Shown one piece after another: positions 40,598 through 49,267 of a stretch of DNA of 64,000 bases. This DNA is from Qipengyuania psychrotolerans (GTDB taxonomy: Bacteria; Pseudomonadota; Alphaproteobacteria; Sphingomonadales; Sphingomonadaceae): the NCBI RefSeq assembly GCF_019711355.1, contig NZ_CP081297.1, forward strand, positions 558,001 to 622,000. Reading direction: 5' to 3'. Every line of letters begins with the position of its first letter. Positions within the stretch are counted from its first letter, which is position 1. The notes beneath the pieces are model-generated. The model was not told the origin of the DNA. It made no database searches and saw nothing but the letters and a program-made list of their open reading frames with translations. A program made the position numbers and the translations under genes.

Positions 40598-41032
40598 TTA
40601 GCGCCCAAGCTGACCGCGAACAGCGCCGCCCGGATATTCGGCATTGTGTACATTAACGTAATAGCTTTCCGGATTCTTGATGATGTTCTTTGCAACGTCG
40701 CGGCTAACCGAAGCACAACCCTGACTGGTTCCGCCGGAAGGTGCCGAAAGGGTAACCACAACTGGGCCGCTCGTCCCCGCCTCACCGAGGTGGATATGGG
40801 CTGCCGCTGCAGGGTCGATATCGCTTACACGGAGCGAATAGCAAACACGCTCCTGGCCCGGATTGACGCTCATCGTTGCGCTTCCGAAACCATCCGGGTC
40901 ACCCGGACCGGGAACTTCGCTTTGGCCGTCGAGCGTTGCGGTAAAGGTCGCGCCGCCCGTGTGAGCCGCGCTCGCTCCGACCGCAGGTGCAAATGCAAGT
41001 GCGGCGGCGGAAAGGGCATGGATAATCTTCAT
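40598..41032 (-). CDS. CHRD-domain exported protein
   Basis: A 144-residue protein with a signal peptide (IIHALSAAALAFAPAVGASA) and one CHRD domain: FTATLDGQSEVPGPGDPDG at its start, AAAHIHLGEAGTSGPVVVTL in the middle and YYVNVHNAEYPGGAVRGQL at the end. CHRD domains are beta-sandwiches named after chordin; the bacterial role is unknown but HIHLG with histidines suggests a metal site. It lies between the sigma/anti-sigma pair and the TonB receptor and is likely controlled by that sigma factor. Confidence 0.85.
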   Translation of the reverse strand: MKIIHALSAAALAFAPAVGASAAHTGGATFTATLDGQSEVPGPGDPDGFGSATMSVNPGQERVCYSLRVSDIDPAAAAHIHLGEAGTSGPVVVTLSAPSGGTSQGCASVSRDVAKNIIKNPESYYVNVHNAEYPGGAVRGQLGR

Positions 41033-41249
41033 GGCATTTTCTCCTCTTCGTCCCCGAAAGTCCGTCATGGCATGGGTGCTGGGGACAACTGAAGCACCAA
41101 GAGCCCACGTGTGTCGGCCTGCCACTCAACTCGGATGACGAACGCAGCTACCCCGCAACCAATGGATCGGATGCAGTATGGTTAAAGTTTTTTGAGATTA
41201 GGCGGGTAGTGGGCTTAAGGTGCTGAACTAGTGAAGAAAAATTCTTCTG

Positions 41250-41999
41250 TCAGACCTGATCAAGCGTGCCTGCAAGCAAGATCGGCATAGTCGGCGTTTC
41301 GTGCCGCACGCCGGTATCTTCTTCGAAAGTCACGGCCAGTGTGGAGCCGGCCACTAGCAACCGCGCCTCGGCGGGGTCGATCTCACGATCGAATGTCCCA
41401 GTCTCGGGAATCGCGCCCAACGATACCGGAGCCCCGCCCGCGGGAATAACCCACAGTTCGGGCGTCTGTCCTGCTTCAGCCTCGAGGCCTGAAATATTCA
41501 AGGCGAGACGATTGTTATCGACATCGATCCTGCCGGCTAGCTTCCGTCCGCTTTCCTCATCTTGAAGCTGCGCGATCAGCTGGTCGCCCGGTGTAGCAAC
41601 CAGAGGTGGTTGGTCCGGAACCACTGTGGTGCGAGGGGTCGCGACGAAGAATACGAGACCGGCAATAGCCAATGCGACACCGCCGAAGAGCGCGGCCAGG
41701 CTCGACTGCGAGAGCCGCTTTGGGACCATGGGCGTCGGAGCGTCGTCATTCGCTGCTTCTTCTGCCTGGATCCGCGCTTCGATCCCACGCCACACGCTAG
41801 AGGACGGTACGAAGTTGCCAGCTGCTTCGCCCATGGCTCCGAGCCTCAACTCCCACCATTCGACAGCTTCCAAGAAGTCGCTATCGGCGAGGATCGCCCG
41901 TTGGGCATCCGCCAGCTCCTCTCCCTCGAGCACGCCAAGCACATATTCCCCGGCGAGAATAAAGGGATCGAGAGGAAGGATTTCTTCCGCGTCAGCCAC
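41250..41999 (-). CDS. Anti-sigma factor (RskA/ChrR-type)
   Basis: A 249-residue protein. Residues 1-60 form the sigma-binding zinc-less anti-sigma domain (DPFILAGEYVLGVLEGEELADAQ); one membrane helix (LAALFGGVALAIAGLVFFVA) lies near residue 110; the C-terminal periplasmic part is the RskA domain (TPELWVIPAGGAPVSLG). It should hold the ECF sigma factor at the membrane until a periplasmic signal triggers release. It overlaps the sigma gene by eight bases. Confidence 0.9.
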   Translation of the reverse strand: MADAEEILPLDPFILAGEYVLGVLEGEELADAQRAILADSDFLEAVEWWELRLGAMGEAAGNFVPSSSVWRGIEARIQAEEAANDDAPTPMVPKRLSQSSLAALFGGVALAIAGLVFFVATPRTTVVPDQPPLVATPGDQLIAQLQDEESGRKLAGRIDVDNNRLALNISGLEAEAGQTPELWVIPAGGAPVSLGAIPETGTFDREIDPAEARLLVAGSTLAVTFEEDTGVRHETPTMPILLAGTLDQV

Positions 42000-42543
42000 C
42001 GAGACATCCCCTAAGCCCGGCCAGCCCGCGTTTGATCCAGCTCTTCATCGTGCCAAGTGGCACATTGACCTTCTCGGCCAATTCGGAATGCGAAAACCCT
42101 TCGAAAAACGCCATCTTGATCGATCGACGATGATCGCCGCGCAGCTCCTCAAGGCATTTTTCAAGCGCGGCGCTGTCCTCTGCAGCACAGAGCCAGTCAT
42201 CTGCCGCTACGAGGTTCGTGTCGGCCACCTCGGGGAACTCGTCGTCCGGAATTTCTTGTTTGCGACCACTGCGGCGCAAGTCATTCAGCGCCGAATTGCG
42301 CGCGATGGCGCAGAGCCAGGTGATCGGACTGCCCTTGGCCGGATCGAAGCGAGCGGCGCGCCGCCAGACCTTCACATATACTTCTTGGAGAATATCTTCT
42401 GCACGTTCTCTTTGCCGCACGATACGCACGATGGTCGAGAACACCTTGCTCGACGTCATTTCATAGACGCGTTCAAGAGATTGACGGTCGCCCCTCCCGG
42501 TCGCCGCCAGTGCCTCCTTCAGTTCTGTACGACGATCAGTCAA
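41992..42543 (-). CDS. ECF sigma factor (SigK-like)
   Basis: A 183-residue extracytoplasmic-function sigma factor. Region 2 spans residues 20-90 (AEDILQEVYVKVWRRAARFD) and region 4 residues 125-180 (RSIKMAFFEGFSHSELAEKV, PLGTMKSWIKRGL). It pairs with the RskA-type anti-sigma factor, with which it overlaps by eight bases. The start is a TTG after AGGGGG, which would lower its translation. Likely targets are its own operon and the CHRD gene. Confidence 0.92.
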   Translation of the reverse strand: MTDRRTELKEALAATGRGDRQSLERVYEMTSSKVFSTIVRIVRQRERAEDILQEVYVKVWRRAARFDPAKGSPITWLCAIARNSALNDLRRSGRKQEIPDDEFPEVADTNLVAADDWLCAAEDSAALEKCLEELRGDHRRSIKMAFFEGFSHSELAEKVNVPLGTMKSWIKRGLAGLRGCLGG

Positions 42544-42618
42544 TTAACCCCCTAGGGAGGAGACTGCCCTATTTTGGCCTATTGTCAATTGGCTGTTGGT
42601 CAAACGCCACCTTCTTGA

Positions 42619-42706
42619 TGTCCGCATTCGGGTCGTTAGCTGACGGTCCGCTTATGGCATCTCACTAGCTCGGTGAAACAGGCGCGAAGTGGGTGGATCC
42701 CGGACG
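42619..42706 (+). repeat. Dispersed repeat copy 6
   Basis: Begins TGTCCGCATTCGGGTCGTTA and ends GGGTGGATCCCGGACGC; middle CAGGCGCGAAGTGGG is intermediate between the two types. It ends 7 bases from the stop of the zinc-ribbon gene. Confidence 0.9.
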
Positions 42707-42713
42707 CTCTTCC

Positions 42714-42989
42714 TTAGCTGGTGAAGCGATCGCCGCACTTGCTACACTTCGAAGTCGGGAAGAAATTCGGAATTCCCCATTTTGAAAAAATTGTCGTTCC
42801 GCAAGTAGGGCACGGAAAGCGCCTGGCTTGAACGCGCATGTAAATTGCAATCACAAGAGTTAATCCAACGAAAATCGCGTAGCTGACATCGCGCCCTACG
42901 AACGTTGGTGGACTTGCTACCGTCAAGGCAAAGACTAACAAGACGGCGGCAAGCATCTTGAGAGAAAACTTCCAAGCTTGAGCATACAT
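42714..42989 (-). CDS. Small membrane protein with zinc ribbon, 91 aa
   Basis: Two membrane helices (MLAAVLLVFALTVAS and YAIFVGLTLVIAIYM) are followed by a cytoplasmic zinc ribbon with two CxxC knuckles, CPTC and CSKC. Such small proteins may bind nucleic acid or protein at the membrane. No named family. It stands alone, flanked on both sides by repeat copies 6 and 7. Confidence 0.7.
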   Translation of the reverse strand: MYAQAWKFSLKMLAAVLLVFALTVASPPTFVGRDVSYAIFVGLTLVIAIYMRVQARRFPCPTCGTTIFSKWGIPNFFPTSKCSKCGDRFTS

Positions 42990-43050
42990 TTCGAGGTCTT
43001 AGCCCTTCCATCGGCAACGAGGCGCTCTCGGGTATGCATTTGCTCGGTTG

Positions 43051-43140
43051 CGACCGCAATCGGGTCGTTAGCCGCGCGTCCGCTTCTGGCAGATCGGTAG
43101 CTTGTTGAAAGCGTCACAAGATGGGTGGATAGCAGAAGGT
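43051..43140 (+). repeat. Dispersed repeat copy 7 (subfamily A)
   Basis: Begins CGACCGCAATCGGGTCGTTA, has GCGTCACAAGATGGGTGG, and ends ATAGCAGAAGGTC; the tail is worn. Confidence 0.88.
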
Positions 43141-43175
43141 CTGGTTTCGACCAAAGAACCGTATATACCGGATAT

Positions 43176-44057
43176 ATGGTTACACGCTTTTCGCAGTCCA
43201 TCGTGCGTTTAATTGCAGCCGTGTGCCTAACAGTTTCATGTCCTATCGCAGCGCAAGAAAGCGCCAGAATCGACGGATCGCTCTCTCATCTGCCTTCATT
43301 GCGCGGCGACTATTTCTTGCTTGGTTCGCAAGAAGTCGGAAGGGATTACCATATCTACATCCGTCTCCCAGAAAACTACGACGAATTGGAAGAAACCAAG
43401 TTTCCGGTCGTCTTCCTCCTCGATGGAGATTCCACCTTTCCGATGCTCGCACCGCTTCATCTGTTCATGAATTATGACGACCAAATCCCGGAAGCGATCA
43501 TTGTCGGCATCGCATATGGGGGCTTCGATCCCGGCGTGAACAAGCGCCACGTGGACTTTCGCGTGATCATGGATGACGGAAGCGCAGGCGGAGCCCTACC
43601 ATTCCTTGCGATGCTCGAAAATGAACTGATCCCGCAGATCGACGCGCGTTACCGAACCGAACCGACGCGACGGATTCTCTTCGGGCAAAGCCGGGGTGGC
43701 AGTGCCGTTTTGCAGGCCGCCTATCTCAAGCCCGGCCTGTTCTGGGGGCATGTCGCGAGCAATCCTGGACGCGAGCCGGACACCCGGCTCCTGTTCGGCA
43801 TGGATCGCGAGGTCGATGCGAAGGACAAGGATGGATATCTGATCGTTGCCTCCGGCTCCGATGATCGAGATTATCTTCGCGGTACCGCTCTTGAATGGAG
43901 AGATACCATCGCTTCCCGAGATGACCTGCCGTGGGATACGAGATTTATCGACATCGAAGGCGGGACGCACGCTGCCAATCTTGGGGATGCTTATAGGTCA
44001 GCTTGGCGAATCATGTTTTCGGACCGCCCAGCGAAAGTTACGGAGACTCAGCCATAG
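43176..44057 (+). CDS. Exported esterase of the alpha/beta-hydrolase fold
   Basis: A 293-residue protein with a signal peptide (cut near CPIAAQ). It belongs to the putative esterase (esterase D / IroE-like) family: FPVVFLLDGDSTF is the oxyanion region, ILFGQSRGGSAV holds the nucleophilic Ser, and GTHAANLG the catalytic His. Substrates of the family include siderophore esters and trehalose or acyl esters; here it is open. It stands alone between repeat copies 7 and 8. The ATG at 43176 starts the signal peptide. Confidence 0.83.
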   Translation: MVTRFSQSIVRLIAAVCLTVSCPIAAQESARIDGSLSHLPSLRGDYFLLGSQEVGRDYHIYIRLPENYDELEETKFPVVFLLDGDSTFPMLAPLHLFMNYDDQIPEAIIVGIAYGGFDPGVNKRHVDFRVIMDDGSAGGALPFLAMLENELIPQIDARYRTEPTRRILFGQSRGGSAVLQAAYLKPGLFWGHVASNPGREPDTRLLFGMDREVDAKDKDGYLIVASGSDDRDYLRGTALEWRDTIASRDDLPWDTRFIDIEGGTHAANLGDAYRSAWRIMFSDRPAKVTETQP

Positions 44058-44103
44058 AAGATTGAAAGGGCCCGCTTCAGTGATGATCGAAGCTTTTTCT
44101 ATC

Positions 44104-44190
44104 GTCGGCTATCGGGTCGTTAGCGGACAGTCCGCTCCTGGCACTTCGCTATCTCGGTGAAATTGTCGTCAGATGGGTGGAAAACGGACA
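44104..44190 (+). repeat. Dispersed repeat copy 8 (subfamily A)
   Basis: Contains ATCGGGTCGTTAGC, a perfect inner hairpin AGCGGACAGTCCGCT, GTCGTCAGATGGGTGG, and ends AAACGGACA. This copy shows the fold of the family best. Confidence 0.92.
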
Positions 44191-44212
44191 TGCACAGTCG
44201 CGAGAATTGCGG

Positions 44213-44953
44213 TCAGTGCTGCATCCTCTCCTCCGAAATCAATTCGATTATGCGACGGGTGATATTCGAAAGAGTTTCGATGCTCGCTTTGTCCTGAAGA
44301 AAGCAAATTTGTCTCGCTACAAGTAGTCCGTCAAATTCCCTGCCTAATGCACTACGGTCGATCGGAAAACCGCTCGGGGCGATATAGTTCGCCCCTCCAG
44401 GTGCACTTCGCGAAATCGAGCCGACTGGGAAATTTTCGATAATATAGGGGTTGAGCAAATTATCTCTGGAATTCAGGCAATCACTTTGAGCACGGTTGGC
44501 ATCGGAAAAGACCTCTTCCCACCTTTCTATTTGATCAATCAGCGCAGGTGTCGCTGTCCGTGTGAAAATTGCTGATGACTGGAGCATCTCAAGTGCGCCT
44601 CGTCTAAGATTTAGTGAGTAAACAGGGACAGCGTTCCAGATCAGCGGATTGAGCTCGCTTTCCGATATCCGGGCGCTGTCTTCAGCCAGCATTGCTCGTA
44701 ACGCCGCCAATTGTTCGCCTTGGGTATTGAGGGTGGCGTCTACAGTCGCCAATCGATCCAGGTTCTCCCGCATCTCTAATTGGGTCGCCGCCAGTTTGCT
44801 GTCGAGCCTGTCGAATTCCAACCGCCTTTCATTCCACGCAGTTATCTGGAATGCCAATAGCACGCCTACAACCACGATTATGAAGTCTACGCCGATGGCG
44901 AACCAGTTCTGCTGCTTTATGTGTTCTGTAACACGACGCAAGCGCATACTCAT
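44213..44953 (-). CDS. DUF6090-like membrane protein, 246 aa
   Basis: One N-terminal helix with the block GVDFIIVVVGVLLAFQITAW followed by NERR is typical of a widespread family with a single anchor and a periplasmic helical domain, which I believe is DUF6090. The rest is helical (QLEMRENLDRLATVDATLN). Function unknown. It stands alone between repeat copies 8 and 9. Start could be either of two ATGs two codons apart. Confidence 0.65.
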   Translation of the reverse strand: MSMRLRRVTEHIKQQNWFAIGVDFIIVVVGVLLAFQITAWNERRLEFDRLDSKLAATQLEMRENLDRLATVDATLNTQGEQLAALRAMLAEDSARISESELNPLIWNAVPVYSLNLRRGALEMLQSSAIFTRTATPALIDQIERWEEVFSDANRAQSDCLNSRDNLLNPYIIENFPVGSISRSAPGGANYIAPSGFPIDRSALGREFDGLLVARQICFLQDKASIETLSNITRRIIELISEERMQH

Positions 44954-45059
44954 TTGGATGACCTCCCCTTGCGCAAGTCATGCAGTAAAGCTTTTGGCTT
45001 GGCAAATCAGAGCGTTCGTCCATGGCCTAATAGCGCCCCCATCTCATTTTAATGGGTGG

Positions 45060-45146
45060 TCTGCCCTTGGGTCGTTAGCGGCTGGTCCGCTTCTGGCACA
45101 TGCCTAGCGCGGTGAAAGCGTCGTCAGATGGGTGGTTAGGAGACGC
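45060..45146 (+). repeat. Dispersed repeat copy 9 (subfamily A)
   Basis: Contains TTGGGTCGTTAGCGGCTGG, GCGTCGTCAGATGGGTGG and a worn tail TTAGGAGACGC. It ends about 6 bases from the stop of the 89-residue gene. Confidence 0.9.
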
Positions 45147-45151
45147 TCCTG

Positions 45152-45421
45152 CTAACGACTGAAGGCTACAGTTTCACTGGTAGCGAAAGGTGGCTGCGAG
45201 ACCGCCGCAAACCAGTCTTCTCGAAAGTCCGGCAGGTTCTCCAAATGGGCGAGCAGTAAGTCCCAGCCGATAAGCTCCTCATGGAAACTCCACACCTCGT
45301 TAGCAATCACCACATCACAGCAAATAAGATCGGTCGTCACTTCATCGCGCTTGTAGAATGTGACTTTGTCGACCTCCATAAGCGGAATTTGAGCGAGAAC
45401 GTCAGCATCGATGCGGGTCAT
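45152..45421 (-). CDS. Conserved-looking small protein, 89 aa
   Basis: A small soluble acidic protein (LMEVDKVTFYKRDEVTTDLI, NEVWSFHEELIGWDLLLAHL) with no signal sequence. The Trp/His-rich middle looks like a compact folded domain. Family not recognised. The longer open frame to 45490 only reads through the neighbouring repeat (copy 10), so the ATG at 45421 is the right start. It is flanked by repeat copies 9 and 10. Confidence 0.6.
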   Translation of the reverse strand: MTRIDADVLAQIPLMEVDKVTFYKRDEVTTDLICCDVVIANEVWSFHEELIGWDLLLAHLENLPDFREDWFAAVSQPPFATSETVAFSR

Positions 45422-45448
45422 GTGGGAGCCTTTGCCTTCGGATTGCGA

Positions 45449-45537
45449 TTGCCACAATCGGGTCGTCAGCCGCCCGTCCGCTCCTGGCACATCGCTAGAG
45501 CGGTGAAACTGGCGCCAGATGGGTGGAAAGCGGACGT
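45449..45537 (+). repeat. Dispersed repeat copy 10 (subfamily A)
   Basis: Begins TTGCCACAATCGGGTCGTCA, has TGGCGCCAGATGGGTGG and ends AAAGCGGACG. Confidence 0.92.
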
Positions 45538-45617
45538 TCGATTGCGCCCCTGGAAAGCCTCTTCATGAGCAAGGTGAAGCCGCACAGAAGAGCAGAGTAA
45601 GCAGATATTACCAACGA

Positions 45618-47342
45618 CTAAAAGCGCGAGCGCGTAAGTTCGATATCTGCCTTGGACCAGACGATACGGAAGTTCTTCGTAATTTCGTCCGTCGGTTTAT
45701 TTTGCGCTTCGAGTGAAGCGATAAGGCCCGCCATTGACCATCCGTTGCGTGGGTAGTCTTCTAAGTCTTCGCGATAAACCTTTTCAGCGTCCTCCGGCCT
45801 GTCAATTTCTAGAAGCGCTTGGCCGAGTGACTGCCGAGTTGGATAATACCAGAAAGGCGGCTCCATGTATGGAAGCTCGTCCTGCAGCGATACCGCATGT
45901 TCAAAAGCGGATATCGCCTTATCTTGGCTGCCACTGGCTAGGGCTATTTCACCTTCTAGAAGGTTATTTGCGATGTTTAGCAATGTCGACGCGGGATAGT
46001 CCGCACCGTCGAGGAACCGTATTTGGACGGTGTCCTTCAATTTAGTGAGCCTCGAAAGCTCAGCCTCTGCTCCCGAAAGGTTCCCCTTGTGAACCATGGC
46101 TATGCCGCGGGCGTAGCTCAATATGGCGGTCGAGTAATCACGCGGCGTCGGCGGTTCGGATAACGAGAGAATATCGTCCCATTTCCCGAACTGCACCAAG
46201 GTTAGCAAGGGGATGGTCTTGAAAAACTCGACAGTCGCGAACTGCTCAATCTGCTCCATATGCACGTTTGTAGCCAGCTTCCGTGCCGCATCGAGTGCCA
46301 TGGTGCTTTGGCCAGACATACTGCTGGCGGCCCATAAGAAATGGATGTTGTGGGGATAGTATGCCGCCGGGTAGAACCCCTGCGCATTGCAGGCCGCAAT
46401 GTAATCCTCATCCACAGCAGCCGCTTTGATATTCGCTTTCGCGGCGTCATCGTAACGTCCGATCCGCCAATAAATGTGCGAGGGCATATGAACGAGATGA
46501 CCCGATCCCGGAACCAGCGTCAGCAAGCGGTCTGCTTCGTCTTCGGCCACTCCGGGTGCAGCTGATGCCTCAACTGCGTGAATGTAGAGGTGCAAAGCTA
46601 GGGGGTGGTTGGGGCTGCGCTCGAGAATCCGCTCAAGAGATGCGATGATTTTGCGCGTATCGTCCTTCGGCGCTCCTTGATCGGACCAGTAGTCCCACGG
46701 CATCAGGTTCATTAGTGATTCTGCGTAGATCGCAGCGGCATCATCGTCTTCGGGAAACAGCGCAACATAGCGTCCCATCGCATCCGCATAGGCTTGGTCG
46801 AGCGGGTAGCGTTCAGTGCTCGGGTCGCCGTTGTAACGTGCGGCTTGGGCTTCGATCAGTCTCGCCTCTCCAGCGCTAGCCCCCATACGCAAATCCATCG
46901 CCTTGCTGATGGCAGCATGCGCGGCCAAGCGTTGCTCATCGCTCATCACGGCTCGGCCTTTGGAAGTAACGTTAATGTTGGGCCCGGTTGCTAATGCTTC
47001 ACCCCAGAAACACATTGCACAGGATGGATCCAGACGTTGCGCAGCGCGGAACGAGCGGATTGCCTCGGCATGATTGAAGCCGAAAGTGAGAACCATGCCT
47101 TGGTTGAAATAGCGTTGAGCCAACGTTTCCGTCGTCGTTATCGGACGATGATACTCTCCCATCCCATCGAAGAGGGGCGCTCCGCTATCTTGAGCGACCT
47201 TGATCCGATTTGCGGTGTCGACTGCATCAATCGATGTAGAGATCAAATCTTCGTCTGGAACGCCTGATGAGGCGCAGCCTGAGAGCGCGATCGCAACAAG
47301 GCCTGTTGTAAAGGTTAGAGTAAACCGGGCGTCGAGCATCAT
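45618..47342 (-). CDS. TPR-type lipoprotein, 574 aa
   Basis: A signal sequence ends in the lipobox LSGC (about residue 23), so the protein is a lipoprotein. The body is made of helical repeats: NHAEAIRSFRAAQRLDPSCA is a clear TPR unit near residue 95, and others follow (RYDDAAKANIKAAAVDEDYI; QDKAISAFEHAVSLQDELPY). HLVHMPSHIYWRIGRYDDA is a block I have seen in large periplasmic TPR proteins of this kind. Role unknown, perhaps protein or ligand binding at the outer membrane. The start is ATG at 47342 after TTTGGAGAAT. Flanked by repeat copies 10 and 11. Confidence 0.8.
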   Translation of the reverse strand: MMLDARFTLTFTTGLVAIALSGCASSGVPDEDLISTSIDAVDTANRIKVAQDSGAPLFDGMGEYHRPITTTETLAQRYFNQGMVLTFGFNHAEAIRSFRAAQRLDPSCAMCFWGEALATGPNINVTSKGRAVMSDEQRLAAHAAISKAMDLRMGASAGEARLIEAQAARYNGDPSTERYPLDQAYADAMGRYVALFPEDDDAAAIYAESLMNLMPWDYWSDQGAPKDDTRKIIASLERILERSPNHPLALHLYIHAVEASAAPGVAEDEADRLLTLVPGSGHLVHMPSHIYWRIGRYDDAAKANIKAAAVDEDYIAACNAQGFYPAAYYPHNIHFLWAASSMSGQSTMALDAARKLATNVHMEQIEQFATVEFFKTIPLLTLVQFGKWDDILSLSEPPTPRDYSTAILSYARGIAMVHKGNLSGAEAELSRLTKLKDTVQIRFLDGADYPASTLLNIANNLLEGEIALASGSQDKAISAFEHAVSLQDELPYMEPPFWYYPTRQSLGQALLEIDRPEDAEKVYREDLEDYPRNGWSMAGLIASLEAQNKPTDEITKNFRIVWSKADIELTRSRF

Positions 47343-47864
47343 ATTCTCCAAAGAATACGGACAGGGTTGAACGACTCCGAGGACGGAACATTAGCATCGA
47401 AAATACCGCGTTCGCAAATTTGGGTCGCGCCACGGTCAGATGATCTGCTCACCGAAGACCATGAGGAATGTCTGCAATCGGGTCGTTAGCTGCCGGTCCG
47501 CTCTTAGCGCACCGCTAGTTCGGCAAATCAGGCACGAATTGGGTGGAATCCGGTTCGTCTGCTGTTGGGCAGTCAGGCGAAAGAAGCGGACATCTATTGG
47601 GTCGGATTAGCGCGGGAGCTTAGCGCTCTAATGCCGGTCATTTGAATTGGAACGCAAGATTTTCGCGGATGCTGATGGTTTGGTGTAGCGTTCCTATTCT
47701 GCGAGAAGTTAAGGCAATCGCACGTGACCGACCGGTTCTTGATGTTCAATATCGAGAATTAAACGGGAGGCCGCCGATTTGGCGTCAAATACAACGCTCC
47801 ATGCCACTGCGGTTTCAACGATAGCATCCTAGACAATTCCTATTGGAAACACGGGAATTGAACA
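47343..47864. other. Non-coding gap with repeat copy 11
   Basis: Divergent promoter region for the TPR lipoprotein and the glutamine operon. Repeat copy 11 takes the left third. I looked for a sigma-54 box (TGGCAC-N5-TTGC) before the operon and found none; no other gene seen. Confidence 0.5.
47469..47557 (+). repeat. Dispersed repeat copy 11 (subfamily B)
   Basis: Begins TGTCTGCAATCGGGTCGTTA, has CAGGCACGAATTGGGTGG, and ends AATCCGGTTCG. Confidence 0.92.
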
Positions 47865-48155
47865 ATGACTATCAAACTGGACAAGGTTGTGTCCGCCCTT
47901 GCCGCGCTGATGATCAGCACCGCCTCACTTGTGGTGGTCACTGACGCGCAGGCGAGAGAGCGTGAAGATTATGACCTAAGCGATAAGGCTCGGTGCATGG
48001 CCCGTACTTACGGTCCGTCGCACCATCCGCTGCGCAAACGGCGCAGCATTGAATGCAGTGGTGATGAAATCCTCGAGGAAGGCACAAAGACGGTAAGCCC
48101 TCCCTGTGCCGACTTCGTCCCGACACAGAAAAACCCAAAAGGATTAAGACTATGA
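47865..48155 (+). CDS. Small exported protein coupled to glnII, 96 aa
   Basis: A signal peptide (VVSALAALMISTASLVVVTDAQA) precedes a mature part of about 65 residues. The front of this (REREDYDLSDKARCMARTYG) looks normal, but the rest (HHPLRKRRSIECSGDEILEE to the end) is low in pattern and could come from a frameshift. Its stop overlaps the glnII start (ATGA), so translation is coupled. No family recognised. A leader-peptide role for glnII is possible but speculative. Confidence 0.6.
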   Translation: MTIKLDKVVSALAALMISTASLVVVTDAQAREREDYDLSDKARCMARTYGPSHHPLRKRRSIECSGDEILEEGTKTVSPPCADFVPTQKNPKGLRL

Positions 48156-49225
48156 GTCTAGCAGAATATATCTGGCTGGACGGCAATCGCCCCACCCAAG
48201 GACTCCGTGCCAAGACGCGCTTTGTGAACATCAAGAACCAAGATGCGTGTCCTGAAAACTTTCCGGAATGGAGCTTCGATGGCTCGTCAACCCTGCAAGC
48301 CGAAGGTTCCGATTCAGACTGCGGACTGAAGCCGGTATGTGTGGTTGCCGACCCCATCCGCGGCGCCGACAATTTTCTCGTGCTGTGCGAAGTGCAAAAT
48401 GCCGACGGAAGCAATCATGCTAGCAACTCTCGGGCAAGCCTGCGAGCAGTCCTAGCCGCAGGCGGCGAAGAGCGGAATGCGTGGATCGGATTCGAACAGG
48501 AATACACCCTCTATCAAGGTGGACGCCCGCTGGGCTTCCCGGCGACCGGCTATCCCGAACCGCAGGGCCCCTATTATTGCAGCATCGGTGCTGACCGCGC
48601 ATTCGGTCGGATGATCGCTGATGAACATGCGCAGCTCTGCCTTGATGCTGGTCTTCTATACTATGGCCTCAATGCCGAAGTGATGCCGGGTCAATGGGAA
48701 TTCCAGATCGGCTATCGTGGGTTTGAAGGTGACGACCCAGGCCTGCTGAATGCAGCTGATCACATGTGGATCGCCCGCTACCTTCTCGATCGCGTTGCCG
48801 AAAAACATGGCGTTCTCGTTTCTTACGATAACAAGCCCATGAAGGGTGACTGGAACGGCGCCGGAATGCACACCAACTTCTCATGTTCGAGAACTCGAGC
48901 TGTTGGCGGTCTGGATGCGATCTACGAGGCTGTCCGCCGGCTCGCCCACAAGCACGACCAGCACATCGCAGTCTATGGCGACCGACTTGAGGAACGGCTC
49001 ACGGGTGCGCATGAAACCTGTTCGATAAGTGAGTTCAAGGCAGGCGGGGCAGATCGCGGGGCTTCCATCCGCATTCCACTGGGTGTGGAGCGGGCGGGGT
49101 TCGGCTATTTCGAAGACCGCCGTCCTGGCGCAAATGCCTGTCCTTACCGGGTGGCAGCCCGCATCGCTTCTACGGTGTTCGGCATTGAAATCGAAGACCA
49201 TTCAAAGATGGCGCTAGTCGCCTGA
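48152..49225 (+). CDS. glnII: Glutamine synthetase type II (eukaryotic-type GSII)
   Basis: GSII makes glutamine from glutamate, ammonia and ATP. The 357-residue size and motifs are those of the octameric/decameric eukaryotic-like enzyme, not the 470-residue GSI: EWSFDGSSTLQAEGSDSD at the N-terminus, WIGFEQEYTL and NAEVMPGQWEFQIG as metal/ATP sites, and GAGMHTNFS for substrate binding. Ribosome site AAAAGGA precedes the ATG. GSII is best known from rhizobia and actinomycetes. A glutaminase gene follows directly, encoding the reverse reaction. Confidence 0.95.
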   Translation: MSLAEYIWLDGNRPTQGLRAKTRFVNIKNQDACPENFPEWSFDGSSTLQAEGSDSDCGLKPVCVVADPIRGADNFLVLCEVQNADGSNHASNSRASLRAVLAAGGEERNAWIGFEQEYTLYQGGRPLGFPATGYPEPQGPYYCSIGADRAFGRMIADEHAQLCLDAGLLYYGLNAEVMPGQWEFQIGYRGFEGDDPGLLNAADHMWIARYLLDRVAEKHGVLVSYDNKPMKGDWNGAGMHTNFSCSRTRAVGGLDAIYEAVRRLAHKHDQHIAVYGDRLEERLTGAHETCSISEFKAGGADRGASIRIPLGVERAGFGYFEDRRPGANACPYRVAARIASTVFGIEIEDHSKMALVA

Positions 49226-49267
49226 CCTCGACACCAGTCCTCTAGACACCCCAGACACGTCGAGGTC

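Noticed and set aside
36418..47557. Repeats as integron attC sites
   Set aside because: The array layout is similar, but I do not see the paired RYYYAAC / GTTRRRY core sites at the ends, and there is no integron integrase in the window; kept only as an analogy.
47560..47864. Sigma-54 promoter for the glutamine operon
   Set aside because: I found no TGGCAC-N5-TTGC-like box with the invariant GG and GC at the right spacing.
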